The notes beneath the pieces are model-generated. The model was given only the letters and a program-made list of their open reading frames with translations, was not told the origin of the DNA and made no database searches. From JBKHYJ01 sp046565505 (GTDB lineage Bacteria > Acidobacteriota > Blastocatellia > UBA7656), in the NCBI GenBank assembly GCA_046565505.1, contig JBKHYJ010000053.1:1-64000 (forward strand): DNA of 64,000 nucleotides. The letters are read 5' to 3'. Shown piece after piece: positions 43,924 to 52,715 of this stretch (positions are counted from its first letter, which is position 1; each line of letters opens with the position of its first letter). The translations under genes and the position numbers were made by a program.

Positions 43924-44856
43924 ATGGACATCATAGAACTGAAGGGCGTGACCAAGCGGTTCGACGAATTCATTGCGGTCAGGGACTTGTCCTTTGAAGT
44001 CCGGCGAGGGACCATATTCGGCTTACTCGGGCCGAACGGCGCGGGCAAGACCACTTCGATCCGCATGATCGTCAATATAACCGCGCCCGACGAGGGCGAA
44101 GTCCTCGTCATGGGCCGCCGCGTCTCGCCCGAGCTTCAGCAGCGCATAGGGTACCTGCCGGAGGAGCGCGGACTCTACAAGAAGATGACGGTCAATGACC
44201 AGCTGATATTCTTCGCCGCGCTCAAAGGGATAGACTCTCGCGAGGCCGCGCGGCGCGTAGACGACTGGCTGGCGAGGCTCGACCTCTCGGAGTGGAAAGG
44301 CAAGAAGCCGCCGGACCTCTCGAAGGGCATGCAGCAGAAGGTTCAATTCATCGTGACCGCCATACACGACCCGGACGTGCTGATACTCGACGAACCTTTC
44401 TCAGGGCTCGACCCCGTCAGCGTCAACACGCTCAAAGAAGTCATACTCGACCTCAAAAAACAGGGCAAGACGATAATATTTTCGACCCACCAGATGGAGC
44501 AGGTCGAGCAGATGTGCGACGACATATGCCTGATAAATCATGCGACGAAAGTGCTGGGCGGCGGGCTCAAAGAGGTTAAGGGCCGCTTCGGCCGCAACAC
44601 GGTGATACTGGATTACGAGGGGCCGGACTCCTTCCTGACGGCCGACCTGGTCAAGCGCCACAACCAGTTCCCTAACTACAGCGAGATATTGCTACAGGAC
44701 GGGGCCGACGCGCAGGAGGTGCTCAAGCGCGCGCTGGCGGCGGGCGCGCGCGTGAATCGCTTCGAGCTGGTCGAGCCCTCGCTGAACGAAATCTTCATAG
44801 AGAGCGTCACGGGGAAATCGAGCGGCAAACAGGCGGCGGAGGGCGGGGGCAGGTGA
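43924..44856 (+). CDS. ABC transporter ATP-binding protein (NatA-like)
   Basis: 310 residues from the ATG at 43924 (GGAGGG about 7 nt upstream); the open frame further upstream is not coding-like. Walker A is GPNGAGKTT. The signature loop is degenerate: LSKGMQQKVQF instead of LSGGQ, as in NatA/DrrA-type exporters. Walker B is VLILDEPFSGLDP and the H-loop is FSTHQMEQVEQMCDDICLI. A ~70-residue C-terminal domain follows. It pairs with the permease 3 bp downstream and probably exports sodium, a drug or a lipid. Confidence 0.92.
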   Translation: MDIIELKGVTKRFDEFIAVRDLSFEVRRGTIFGLLGPNGAGKTTSIRMIVNITAPDEGEVLVMGRRVSPELQQRIGYLPEERGLYKKMTVNDQLIFFAALKGIDSREAARRVDDWLARLDLSEWKGKKPPDLSKGMQQKVQFIVTAIHDPDVLILDEPFSGLDPVSVNTLKEVILDLKKQGKTIIFSTHQMEQVEQMCDDICLINHATKVLGGGLKEVKGRFGRNTVILDYEGPDSFLTADLVKRHNQFPNYSEILLQDGADAQEVLKRALAAGARVNRFELVEPSLNEIFIESVTGKSSGKQAAEGGGR

Positions 44857-44859
44857 GAG

Positions 44860-46158
44860 ATGAAAAAAACGTTGGTCATCATCAAGCGTGAGTACATCGT
44901 ACGCGTCCGCACTAAGGCTTTCTTGATCGGCACTATCGTAAGCCCGCTGCTTTTGATGGCGCTGGTCATACTGCCCGGCTTCCTCGCCGCGCGGGGCGGC
45001 GGCGACCGCCATGTCACGGTCGTCGATCAGAGCGGCGACCCGGAGTTATTCAACGTCATCAAGAATAAGGTGGAGTCGCGCGTCGCGGACCCCGAAGGCA
45101 GGGACGCCGGCCCGCCCGGCTCGCGCTACATCCTCACGGAAAAAGTCGTGCCGCCGGGGCAGAACGTGGATGAGGTCATCGCGCAGGACTACGGCCAGGA
45201 CGGCAAGAAGGACTCTGATAAGGCGTACCTGATTTTGCCGCAGGGCGTCACAGAGGGCGCGCGGCCGGAGTACCGCGCGAAGAACACGAGCGACTTCGGC
45301 CTAAACTCTTTCCGCCAGGCCATCAGCGCGGCCATCGTCGAGCGCAGGCTCGCCAAAGCCGGGCTCGACCCGGGCCAGATAAACCGCTACATGGACCCCA
45401 TAGAATTGGAGCGGCGCAAGCTCGGCGCGGGGGGAGCGGCCGAGGAGGACGGCGGCGAAGGTACCTTCATCGTCGCGTTCATCATGCTGTTTTTCATCTA
45501 TATGTCCGTGCTGTTTTACGGCCTGTTCGTCATGCGCGGCGTCATCGAGGAGAAGCAGTCGCGCATAGTGGAGGTCGTAATATCTTCGGTCAGGCCGACT
45601 CAGATGATGCTGGGCAAGCTGATAGGCATAGGGCTCGTGGGGCTGACGCAGGTGGGGATGTGGGCGCTTTCGGCGGCGCTGCTGTCGATGTTCGGGGCCT
45701 CGATGTTTTCGTCGCGCGGCGTCACGCTCCCGAAGATCCCGCCGATCTTATTCGTCTACTTCGTGACCTTCTTCGTGCTCGGGTACTTCCTCTACGCCAC
45801 GCTGTACGCGATGGTGGGCGCGATGGTGTCGAGCGAAGAGGACGCGCAGCAGGCCCAGATGCCCGTGACGCTGGTGATAGTCGTGCCGATGATGCTGTTC
45901 GGGATGGTGATGGCGAACCCCAACGGCGCGACCTCGGTAGCGCTTTCGCTGGTGCCGTTCTTCGCGCCTACGCTGATGATGATGCGCATCGCCGTCATCA
46001 ACCCGCCCGTCTGGCAGATTCTACTGTCGATGTCGATCATGGTGGTGACGATACTCGCCTGCACATGGCTGGCGGCCAGAATTTACCGCGTGGGAATCCT
46101 TATGTACGGCAAGCGGCCGAGCCTGGCGGAGCTGGGCCGGTGGATCCGCTACAGCTAG
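44860..46158 (+). CDS. ABC transporter permease (NatB-like, ABC2 type)
   Basis: 432 residues. TM1 follows the KREYIVRVRTKAFLIGTIV start typical of NatB. A large extracytoplasmic domain (about 45-200) follows, then five or so TM helices (about 205-405) with GVIEEKQSRIVEVVISSVRPTQMMLGKLIGIG, the coupling helix seen in this family (given in part: EEKQSRIVEVVISSV). It is cotranscribed with the ATPase (3-bp gap). The substrate is unknown; NatAB of Bacillus extrudes Na+. Confidence 0.9.
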   Translation: MKKTLVIIKREYIVRVRTKAFLIGTIVSPLLLMALVILPGFLAARGGGDRHVTVVDQSGDPELFNVIKNKVESRVADPEGRDAGPPGSRYILTEKVVPPGQNVDEVIAQDYGQDGKKDSDKAYLILPQGVTEGARPEYRAKNTSDFGLNSFRQAISAAIVERRLAKAGLDPGQINRYMDPIELERRKLGAGGAAEEDGGEGTFIVAFIMLFFIYMSVLFYGLFVMRGVIEEKQSRIVEVVISSVRPTQMMLGKLIGIGLVGLTQVGMWALSAALLSMFGASMFSSRGVTLPKIPPILFVYFVTFFVLGYFLYATLYAMVGAMVSSEEDAQQAQMPVTLVIVVPMMLFGMVMANPNGATSVALSLVPFFAPTLMMMRIAVINPPVWQILLSMSIMVVTILACTWLAARIYRVGILMYGKRPSLAELGRWIRYS

Positions 46159-46201
46159 CGGGCGGCCCCGCCGGAAGGTCGAAGGGTGGGAAGCTTGGGA
46201 G

Positions 46202-47464
46202 TCAGCGGACGCGCTTCGTCCGGCGCTTCATGTAATCCATCAAGATGTACTGGCCGAGCGTCATCGTCGTGGTGAAGTAAGCCTTGCCCTGGCAAATCTC
46301 CGTCACCTTCTTGACGAAGTCCACCAGGTAATAATCGTCCGCGAGCATGAATGTGTTTATCATTATCCCGCTGCGGCGGCAGGCGGCCACCTCTTTGAAA
46401 GTCTCCTGAAGTATTCGCGGGTCAAGCCCCATCGGGTTCTTATAAATCCGCCCGTCTTCCATCGTCATCGCCGAAGGCTTGCCATCGGTGATCATTATGA
46501 TCTGCCGCATGTCTTTGCGCTGGGACATCAGTATGCGCCGCGCCAGCCTCAGCCCCTCGCGCGTGTTCGTGTGGTAAGGCCCGACCTGCGCGCGAGCGAC
46601 GGCCGACAGCGGTATCTCTTCGGCAGAGTCATGGAAGAGGACGACGCGGAGGCTGTCGCCCGGGTACTGAGTCCTTATCAAGTGCGTGAGCGCCAGCGCC
46701 ACCCTCTTTGCCGGCGTGAAGCGGTCCTCGCCATAAAGGATCATCGAGTGAGAGCAATCGAGCATCAAGACCGTCGCGCACGAGCTGTGGTACTCGGTCT
46801 GGTGCACCATCAGGTCGGAGTACTCGAGGTTGAGCGGGACCCCCAGCCCTTCGCGCTGTATGGCCGATTTCAGCGTGGCGTTCACGTCGAGGTTGAGCGT
46901 ATCGCCGAACTCGTAGCGGCGCGAGACTTCGTTAGACTCGATGCCCGTCGATAGGTGATTCGTGTCGTGCCGCCCGATGGACGATTTGCCGAGCGACCCG
47001 ACCAGGTCCTTGAGCGCCTTGAACCCGAGGAAATCAAGCCCCTTGTCGGTCAACTCAAACTTCACGCTCTTCTCGACGGGCTTGCCGCCCTTGCCTTTGC
47101 CTTGCGCGCGGCGCGACTCCTGGGGGGGGGCCGGCCCTTCGCTCAGGTTGATGTAGCCTTCCTCGATCAGCCGCTCGATCAGCCGGTCGATTAATTCGGC
47201 CATCGCGTCGGCCCTGAGCCGCCCTTCGTCGTCGGCCAGGGCTTCTAACTCTTCGTCCGACAGCAACCCCTCTTCGGTCAGCGCGCGCATGATGGCCTCG
47301 CGCAGGGCGTCGAGCGTCCGGTCGCGGTCGTCGTCGTCATAATCGGAATAACGGCTCTCGAACCCGCTCTGGAGCAGGAAGTCAGCCAGCCGGTCCAGCA
47401 AATCTTCGAGGCTGAGCGACTGCCAGTCCACCCCATCCCATTTTGAATATTTCGTAAATCCCAT
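46202..47464 (-). CDS. VWA-domain protein of the AAA+/ferritin cluster
   Basis: 420 residues from the ATG at 47464 (MGFTKYSKWDGVDW). The N-terminal ~190 residues are acidic and helical with no membrane segment. The C-terminal VWA domain (about 235-420) has the MIDAS motif DCSHS in VLMLDCSHSMILYG, a conserved Thr region, and IMITDGKPSA. Soluble VWA proteins work with MoxR/ChlI-type AAA+ ATPases in metal insertion or complex remodelling, and such an ATPase is two genes upstream (48097). The heptad repeat at 47463-47578 overlaps its 5' end. Confidence 0.85.
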   Translation of the reverse strand: MGFTKYSKWDGVDWQSLSLEDLLDRLADFLLQSGFESRYSDYDDDDRDRTLDALREAIMRALTEEGLLSDEELEALADDEGRLRADAMAELIDRLIERLIEEGYINLSEGPAPPQESRRAQGKGKGGKPVEKSVKFELTDKGLDFLGFKALKDLVGSLGKSSIGRHDTNHLSTGIESNEVSRRYEFGDTLNLDVNATLKSAIQREGLGVPLNLEYSDLMVHQTEYHSSCATVLMLDCSHSMILYGEDRFTPAKRVALALTHLIRTQYPGDSLRVVLFHDSAEEIPLSAVARAQVGPYHTNTREGLRLARRILMSQRKDMRQIIMITDGKPSAMTMEDGRIYKNPMGLDPRILQETFKEVAACRRSGIMINTFMLADDYYLVDFVKKVTEICQGKAYFTTTMTLGQYILMDYMKRRTKRVR

Positions 47465-47578
47465 GTCGATTTCGGATTCCAGGTTTGGATTTCGGATTGA
47501 AGAAATTGGAAATGCGCTCTGGGGCCGGGGCGCGGCCCGCGGTAAATCCAAAATCCAGAATCCAAAATCGAATCATCT
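47463..47578. repeat. Heptad-type inverted repeat between VWA and ferritin-like genes
   Basis: The left arm (about 47467-47500) has GATTTCGGATT and TTTGGATTTCGGATT. The right arm (about 47541-47572) has AAATCCAAAATCC and GAATCCAAAATC. The arms are imperfectly complementary around a GC-rich core. This is the second copy of the repeat type at 38804-38899, and both lie between same-strand genes. The right arm overlaps the 3' end of the ferritin-like gene. Confidence 0.6.
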
Positions 47579-47998
47579 TTTCGGCCTGAGGCTGCCGACG
47601 GTGAAGCTGTGCGGGATCTCGACGCCGGCCGGGCCCCTCGCGCCGGCAGGGGCCTGACCCCGCGGCGGGGCCGCGACGGCGGCCGGGCCCGGCGATTCAG
47701 ACCCTTGTTGCTCTTCGACCTCGATTATGTCGGCGGTGGTGAACAGGTACGTCCGCAGGTGGAGGTCCCATTCGGGGTCGCGGCGGCGGATCCACTCCAG
47801 GAGCATCGCGGCGTGCTCTTTCTCTTCCTCCGCGTGATGCGCCAGTATGCGGCGCAGCCCCTCGTCGTCCGACACGTCCATCCGCTGTCGGTACCAGTCC
47901 ATCGCCTCAAGCTCTTCCATAAGCGAGTGGACGGCGCGGGCCATGTCTCTCGTCTCGGGGGTCAACAGTTCGTATGGTGCGTGCCATGCGATAGGCAT
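47573..47998 (-). CDS. Encapsulated-ferritin-like protein with targeting-peptide-like tail
   Basis: 141 residues. Residues 20-90 match the EncFtn family: MEELEAMDWYRQRMDV, ILAHHAEEEKEHAAMLLEW and HLRTYLFT. Candidate iron ligands are E29, E59 and H62, aligning with E32, E62 and H65 of Rhodospirillum rubrum EncFtn (alignment from memory). A ~35-residue Ala/Pro/Gly linker leads to a terminal SFTVGSLRPKR, which looks like an encapsulin cargo-loading peptide (the G-S-L-R type). EncFtn decamers oxidise Fe(II) and feed an encapsulin shell. No shell gene is adjacent; instead AAA+ and VWA genes flank it. Confidence 0.88.
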   Translation of the reverse strand: MPIAWHAPYELLTPETRDMARAVHSLMEELEAMDWYRQRMDVSDDEGLRRILAHHAEEEKEHAAMLLEWIRRRDPEWDLHLRTYLFTTADIIEVEEQQGSESPGPAAVAAPPRGQAPAGARGPAGVEIPHSFTVGSLRPKR

Positions 47999-48096
47999 TA
48001 TAGCGGCTCCTTTCTAGTCACTGGTCCGGGGCAGGGTTTAATCACCCTGGGTTTCGGGTCCGGCGCGGCGGTCTGCTCTCCGCCGGCGGCCGCCCC

Positions 48097-49566
48097 CTAA
48101 TTTATTCTTCTCGACCTGCTGAAGCTCTCGTACCCGTAGTTGCGAGGCTCCTGCTTGGCCGCCATGTACCCGCGTTCGTCGCTGCGGCTGATCTTCTTCT
48201 GCGCGTGCAGCCCTTCGAGGATCAGCTCGCAGACGGCGACGAGCACGCCCGGCTCGGCCTTGCCGGCGAGGCCCGACTGAGCCGCCGCGCTCAACAGGCC
48301 GTCCACCTGGCGGAAACTGCTCAGGCAGAGGTCCGCGCCGTCCGAGTCGCTCACGCGGAGCGAGCCGCCGCCGTTGAACCATGCGATTATCTTCGAGCAG
48401 TCTATGTGCTCGAAGTAAGCCTCGAACGTCTTGCCGGCCGCGGCCTTTACCAGGTCGCGCGCCACGTTGGCCGCGCCGCGCTGCTCGCCCTCGTATTCCA
48501 ACTCGAGCTTGCCCGTTATCGAAGGCAGCGCGGCGTAGATGTCGCTGACGCGCGGGACGACCTTTCTTTCGCCGCTGGCGAGCGCGCGCCGCTCGGCGTT
48601 CGAGATGACGTTCTCGATGACGGAGATGGGGAGCCGCTGGCTGACGCCCGAGCGCTTGTCGACGCGCTGGTCCGCGCGCGCCTCGAACGCCACCTGCTCG
48701 ACGGCGCGCATTAAGAATTCGGGCACGACCAGGTTCCGCGCCCCGCGCCCGAGCCACGCCTCTTGCCTCGTTATTTCTATGCCCTCTTCGACGGTCGCCG
48801 GGTAGTGCGTTATCACCTCCGACCCGATGCGGTCTTTAAGAGGCGTGATGATTTTGCCGCGCGCCGTGTAGTCTTCGGGGTTGGCCGAAAAGACCAGCAT
48901 CACGTCGAGCGGCATGCGGACCGGGTAGCCTTTGATCTGAACGTCGCCCTCCTGCATTATGTTGAACAACCCGACCTGCACCTTGCTCGCGAGGTCGGGC
49001 AGCTCGTTTATGGCGAATATCCCGCGGTTGGCGCGAGGCAGCAGTCCGTAGTGTATGGTCAGCTCGTCCGACAGTATGTGGCCGCCGCGGGCCGCCTTGA
49101 TGGGGTCCAGGTCGCCGATCAAGTCCGCTATGGTCACGTCCGGCGTTGCAAGCTTTTCGACGTACCTCAGTTCCCGCGGGATGTAGGTGACCGGGGCCTG
49201 CTCGCCGCGCTCCTCTATGGTCGTGCGGCACGACTTGCATATCGGCGCGTAAGGGTTGTCGTTGATCTCGCAGCCTTCAATCGCGGGCATCCATTCGTCG
49301 AGCAGGTTGATAAGCTCGCGGAGTATCCGGCTCTTGGCCTGGCCCCGCAGTCCCAGCAGTATGAAGTTGTGGCGCGACAGTATGGCGTTGACGATCTGCG
49401 GTATCACCGAATCGTCGTAGCCGACTATGCCCGGGAAGATAGCCTCTTTGCGCTCGAGCTTGCCGATCAGGTTCTGGCGCATCTCGTCTTTGATCGAGCG
49501 CCCGTTCATCTTGGCTTCGTTAAAATCACTGGCTCTCAGCTCGCCGATCGTACGTGGCATCTGCAT
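48097..49566 (-). CDS. MoxR/ChlI-type AAA+ ATPase
   Basis: 489 residues. Walker A is LLGLRGQAKSR, with a Ser where Thr is usual. Walker B is a variant: GIFAINELPDL. Sensor 1 lies in LVFSANPEDYT. The Mg-chelatase-I-like RIGSEVITHYP arginine region follows. A CxxC insert (APICKSCRTT) between the P-loop and Walker B may bind zinc. A ~180-residue C-terminal domain contains the GVSQRLPISVIENVISNAERRA lid. It is the first gene of a minus-strand cluster with the ferritin-like and VWA proteins. Confidence 0.87.
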   Translation of the reverse strand: MQMPRTIGELRASDFNEAKMNGRSIKDEMRQNLIGKLERKEAIFPGIVGYDDSVIPQIVNAILSRHNFILLGLRGQAKSRILRELINLLDEWMPAIEGCEINDNPYAPICKSCRTTIEERGEQAPVTYIPRELRYVEKLATPDVTIADLIGDLDPIKAARGGHILSDELTIHYGLLPRANRGIFAINELPDLASKVQVGLFNIMQEGDVQIKGYPVRMPLDVMLVFSANPEDYTARGKIITPLKDRIGSEVITHYPATVEEGIEITRQEAWLGRGARNLVVPEFLMRAVEQVAFEARADQRVDKRSGVSQRLPISVIENVISNAERRALASGERKVVPRVSDIYAALPSITGKLELEYEGEQRGAANVARDLVKAAAGKTFEAYFEHIDCSKIIAWFNGGGSLRVSDSDGADLCLSSFRQVDGLLSAAAQSGLAGKAEPGVLVAVCELILEGLHAQKKISRSDERGYMAAKQEPRNYGYESFSRSRRIN

Positions 49567-49756
49567 GAATGATTACCTCTAAAATTACCAGGGGAATGAC
49601 CGAGCGCGTTCACCGCCCGTTTAGAAACTTTAGCCCCACGGGCGAAGTCAGGCAAGCCGCATCGGCAGGGGTGGGCGCGAATGGCGGGAGGCGGGCCGGA
49701 AAATTCCCGCTCATCCTCGGCCGCCCGCGTTTGCTATAATGCCCCCGCCGCACGTT

Positions 49757-50665
49757 ATGAAAAACTCGAAGAGATTTCAATCGCGGTTCCTCGACCCCGA
49801 AAGCCTGGCGCTGCTTTCGCCGCTCAGCCTCGTCGCCAGGGCCGTCGTCGAAGGCTTCCTCGCAGGGCCGCACCGCGGCCCCTTTCGCGGGCGCTCCGCC
49901 GAGTTCCGGGAGTACAGCCCCTACACCCCGGGCGACGACGCGCGTTACGTGGACTGGCGCGTGTACGCGCGGACCGACCGCTACTACGTCAGGCGGTTTG
50001 AAGAGGAGACGGATTTAAGCTGTTATATCTTGCTCGACACGTCGGCGTCGATGGCCTACAGGCCCGGCGCGTTGTCGAAGATCGACTACGCGCGCTTCCT
50101 CGCCGCGTCGCTCGGGCACCTGATTACCGGGCAGGGCGACCGCGTCTCCCTGCTCAGCGTATCCGACCGCATAAAGCGTGCGCTGCCGCCGGGCGGGGGG
50201 CCGCGCCACTTCCGGTCATTCTTGCACCACCTTGACGCCGCCTCCGCAGAGGGGCGTTCGGACCTGAAAGCAGTCCTGCTCCGTATTGCGGGGGGCTTCG
50301 CGCGCAAGGGGATCATCATTCTCATCTCGGACCTGTATGACGACCCGCGCGGCGTCGTGCGCTCGCTGGCTCGTTTACGGCGGGCCGGGCACGAGGTCAT
50401 AGTCTTTCACCTCGTCGATGTTTCGGAAGTAGAGCTTCAGTTCGATGGCGCGGTCGAGTTTGAAGACCTGGAGACGGGCGAGCGCGTCGCCCTAGATACG
50501 CGCCGCGAGAGGGGCCTTTACGCGCGCCGTATGAAGGATATGATTTCATTTTACAGTGGCGCGCTCTCCAAAGAAGGGATTGATTTCGTCGGGCTGGACA
50601 CGTCTCGCCCGATCGACCATGCGCTGCTGGCCTACCTGCGCAGGCGCGGCCGGCGGCGGCTCTGA
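49757..50665 (+). CDS. DUF58 (VWA-like) protein
   Basis: 302 residues from the ATG at 49757; TATAAT lies 17 bp upstream as a likely -10, without a clear -35. The DUF58 signature FREYSPYTPGDDARYVDWRVYART is followed by the MIDAS DTSAS in YILLDTSASM and by LISDLYDDPRG. DUF58 proteins are usual partners of MoxR ATPases and membrane VWA (Bat) proteins. Here it is divergent from the MoxR-like ATPase and 15 bp upstream of a BatA-like gene. Confidence 0.9.
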   Translation: MKNSKRFQSRFLDPESLALLSPLSLVARAVVEGFLAGPHRGPFRGRSAEFREYSPYTPGDDARYVDWRVYARTDRYYVRRFEEETDLSCYILLDTSASMAYRPGALSKIDYARFLAASLGHLITGQGDRVSLLSVSDRIKRALPPGGGPRHFRSFLHHLDAASAEGRSDLKAVLLRIAGGFARKGIIILISDLYDDPRGVVRSLARLRRAGHEVIVFHLVDVSEVELQFDGAVEFEDLETGERVALDTRRERGLYARRMKDMISFYSGALSKEGIDFVGLDTSRPIDHALLAYLRRRGRRRL

Positions 50666-50680
50666 CTCAGAGAAGGCCGA

Positions 50681-52645
50681 ATGTTTGCAAATCCCCTGGC
50701 GCTCCTCGCGCTCAGTTTATTGGCCCTGCCGGTACTCGTTCACATGCTCGCGCGACTGAAGGCGCGGAGGGTCCTGTTCCCCACGACTAAATACCTGCGC
50801 GCCACCGAGAGCCGCCGTCTGAAGCTTAAAAGGGTAGACCGCTGGCCTTTGCTCGCCATGAGGCTTTCGGCCTGCGGCCTGCTGGTCCTGGCCATCGCAG
50901 ACCCTGCGATGCTCGGACAGGTGAGCCGCCCGCGCGCCGTGCTCTTACTGATCGATTCATCCTTGAGCATGAACACTGAGGCTGCCAGAGAACAGGCCCG
51001 CGGCCGGGCGCGCGAAGTGGCCGCGTCTCTGGGCGCGGGCGACATCGCGGCGGTCGCACAGTTCGACGCCTCGATAAAACTGCTTTGCGATTTTACGGGC
51101 GACCGGGATTTGATCGAATCGGCCATCTCTTCTTACGGCCCGCGTTATGGCGCGGCTGATTTCAAGGCGGGGCTGGCCTGGGCGGACGGGAGGCTTGCGG
51201 GGCTCGGGCATGGCAGAGAGTTGATTCTGATATCGAACCTGCATGCGGCGAGCGTCTACTCGTCGGAGCTTCCGCAACTGCGCGACCTTGATTTTAGAAT
51301 CATCCGGGTGGAAGACGGGCCCAGGACGAACGCGACGCCGGGCGCGGTAGCGACGCGCGCCGCGGGTGATTACGTGGAGGTGCAATCGACCGTCTTATTC
51401 AGCGAAGGCGACCGCACGACCGTCACCCCAGTGAGTTTTAAAATAGCGCGGCGCGATGACGCCGCGGCGGTCGTAAGCGACTCGAACGCGGGGCTGTCGG
51501 CAAAAGTCAGCGGCGGCGTCATCGTCGGAGCCATCACCGCAAATATAGCTGACGAGTTCGATGCCGACGACACACGCTTCTTCGCCGCGCCATTGCCGCG
51601 CGAAGAAAAAGTATTGCTCGTACGGTCACGCCTCGCCTCGCAGGATCAAGCAGTGTTCATTGAAAAAGCCATAACCGCGGGCTCTGTCATGCGGGCCGAA
51701 AGTAGCGACTCGCTTCCCGAGGGCGCAGACGCCCTCGCGCGTCACCCGGTCGTCATCGCCCCCATTGAGACGATCAACGGGCCAGGCGTTAACGCGGCGC
51801 GCGAATACGTGAGCCGCGGCGGCTCGCTCATCCTCACCGTCGGGGCCGAAACGGACCCCCGGGCCGCGGCCCGAAGGCTTAACGAGGTGTGCGCGACTCC
51901 GACGCCATTGTCGCTCGGCGCGATTGCGTCGCCGGAATCGCTCGGCCTCGCGCCTCACGCTTTGCCGGCCGGCGGCCACGCCTCCGAAGCCGCGGGGCCG
52001 CCCGGGGCGCAGGATAAGTCTACGTTTGCGCCGGCGCGATTCCGCGCGGCCTATTTTATTCACGCGGGCGAGGGGGAGGCGTTGCTGCGGTACTCGAATG
52101 GCGAGCCTGCCGCCGTGCGCGTCGGCGTCGGGGCGGGCCGCGTTCTGATCTTAGGTTTCGGATTATCTGATAAGGACTCATCTCTTCCTCGCAGCCCCGA
52201 ATACCCGACCTTAATCGAATGGCTCGTCTTAAGCGCCGCGCCAGACCGCGACGCGAAGGAATTGACCGTCGGGCAAGCGCCCGCGCAGGATTTGCTGCGG
52301 GGTCGGACTCGATTGACGCGACTCTATTCGGCCAATGGCGCGGCCCGCGAGGTGATTTCGGATAATCAAAGCGCGCCAGGCGAGCCGGGAGTTTACGAAG
52401 CTGAATACCAATCAGGGAAGAGCGTATTCGCGCTCAACGCGCCGCGGGTCTGGGCCGGTCAGCAACAGGCGACGGAGTCGGAGGTGCTTGACCGCGTCAC
52501 GATTGTCAGGACCCCGGCGGCCGCCGCACGTGCCGCGCGGTCAGAGAAGGGAATTCAATTGTGGAGAGTCCTGGCGGTCGCGGCGCTCGTCATGAGCTTG
52601 ATCGAGCTGGGCTATAAGGGTGGCCAGGTCGCCAGTGACAGGTAG
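50681..52645 (+). CDS. BatA-like membrane VWA protein
   Basis: 654 residues. The N-terminal BatA signature (FANPLALLALSLLALPVLVHML followed by RRVLFPT) includes TM1; TM2 is near 60-80. The VWA domain (about 85-255) has MIDAS DSSLS in LLLIDSSLSM. A large GATase-like region (about 300-500) with VVIAPIETINGPG and a C-terminal TM (LWRVLAVAALVMSLIELGY) complete the Bat-type architecture. It likely assembles with the DUF58 protein and a MoxR ATPase at the membrane. Confidence 0.88.
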   Translation: MFANPLALLALSLLALPVLVHMLARLKARRVLFPTTKYLRATESRRLKLKRVDRWPLLAMRLSACGLLVLAIADPAMLGQVSRPRAVLLLIDSSLSMNTEAAREQARGRAREVAASLGAGDIAAVAQFDASIKLLCDFTGDRDLIESAISSYGPRYGAADFKAGLAWADGRLAGLGHGRELILISNLHAASVYSSELPQLRDLDFRIIRVEDGPRTNATPGAVATRAAGDYVEVQSTVLFSEGDRTTVTPVSFKIARRDDAAAVVSDSNAGLSAKVSGGVIVGAITANIADEFDADDTRFFAAPLPREEKVLLVRSRLASQDQAVFIEKAITAGSVMRAESSDSLPEGADALARHPVVIAPIETINGPGVNAAREYVSRGGSLILTVGAETDPRAAARRLNEVCATPTPLSLGAIASPESLGLAPHALPAGGHASEAAGPPGAQDKSTFAPARFRAAYFIHAGEGEALLRYSNGEPAAVRVGVGAGRVLILGFGLSDKDSSLPRSPEYPTLIEWLVLSAAPDRDAKELTVGQAPAQDLLRGRTRLTRLYSANGAAREVISDNQSAPGEPGVYEAEYQSGKSVFALNAPRVWAGQQQATESEVLDRVTIVRTPAAAARAARSEKGIQLWRVLAVAALVMSLIELGYKGGQVASDR

Positions 52646-52715
52646 AGTGGAAATAATCTTTCGTCCGGCCTCACCGCCCGAGCTTGGAGCCGCTGCCGTT
52701 GTCTCAGCCCTCGTC

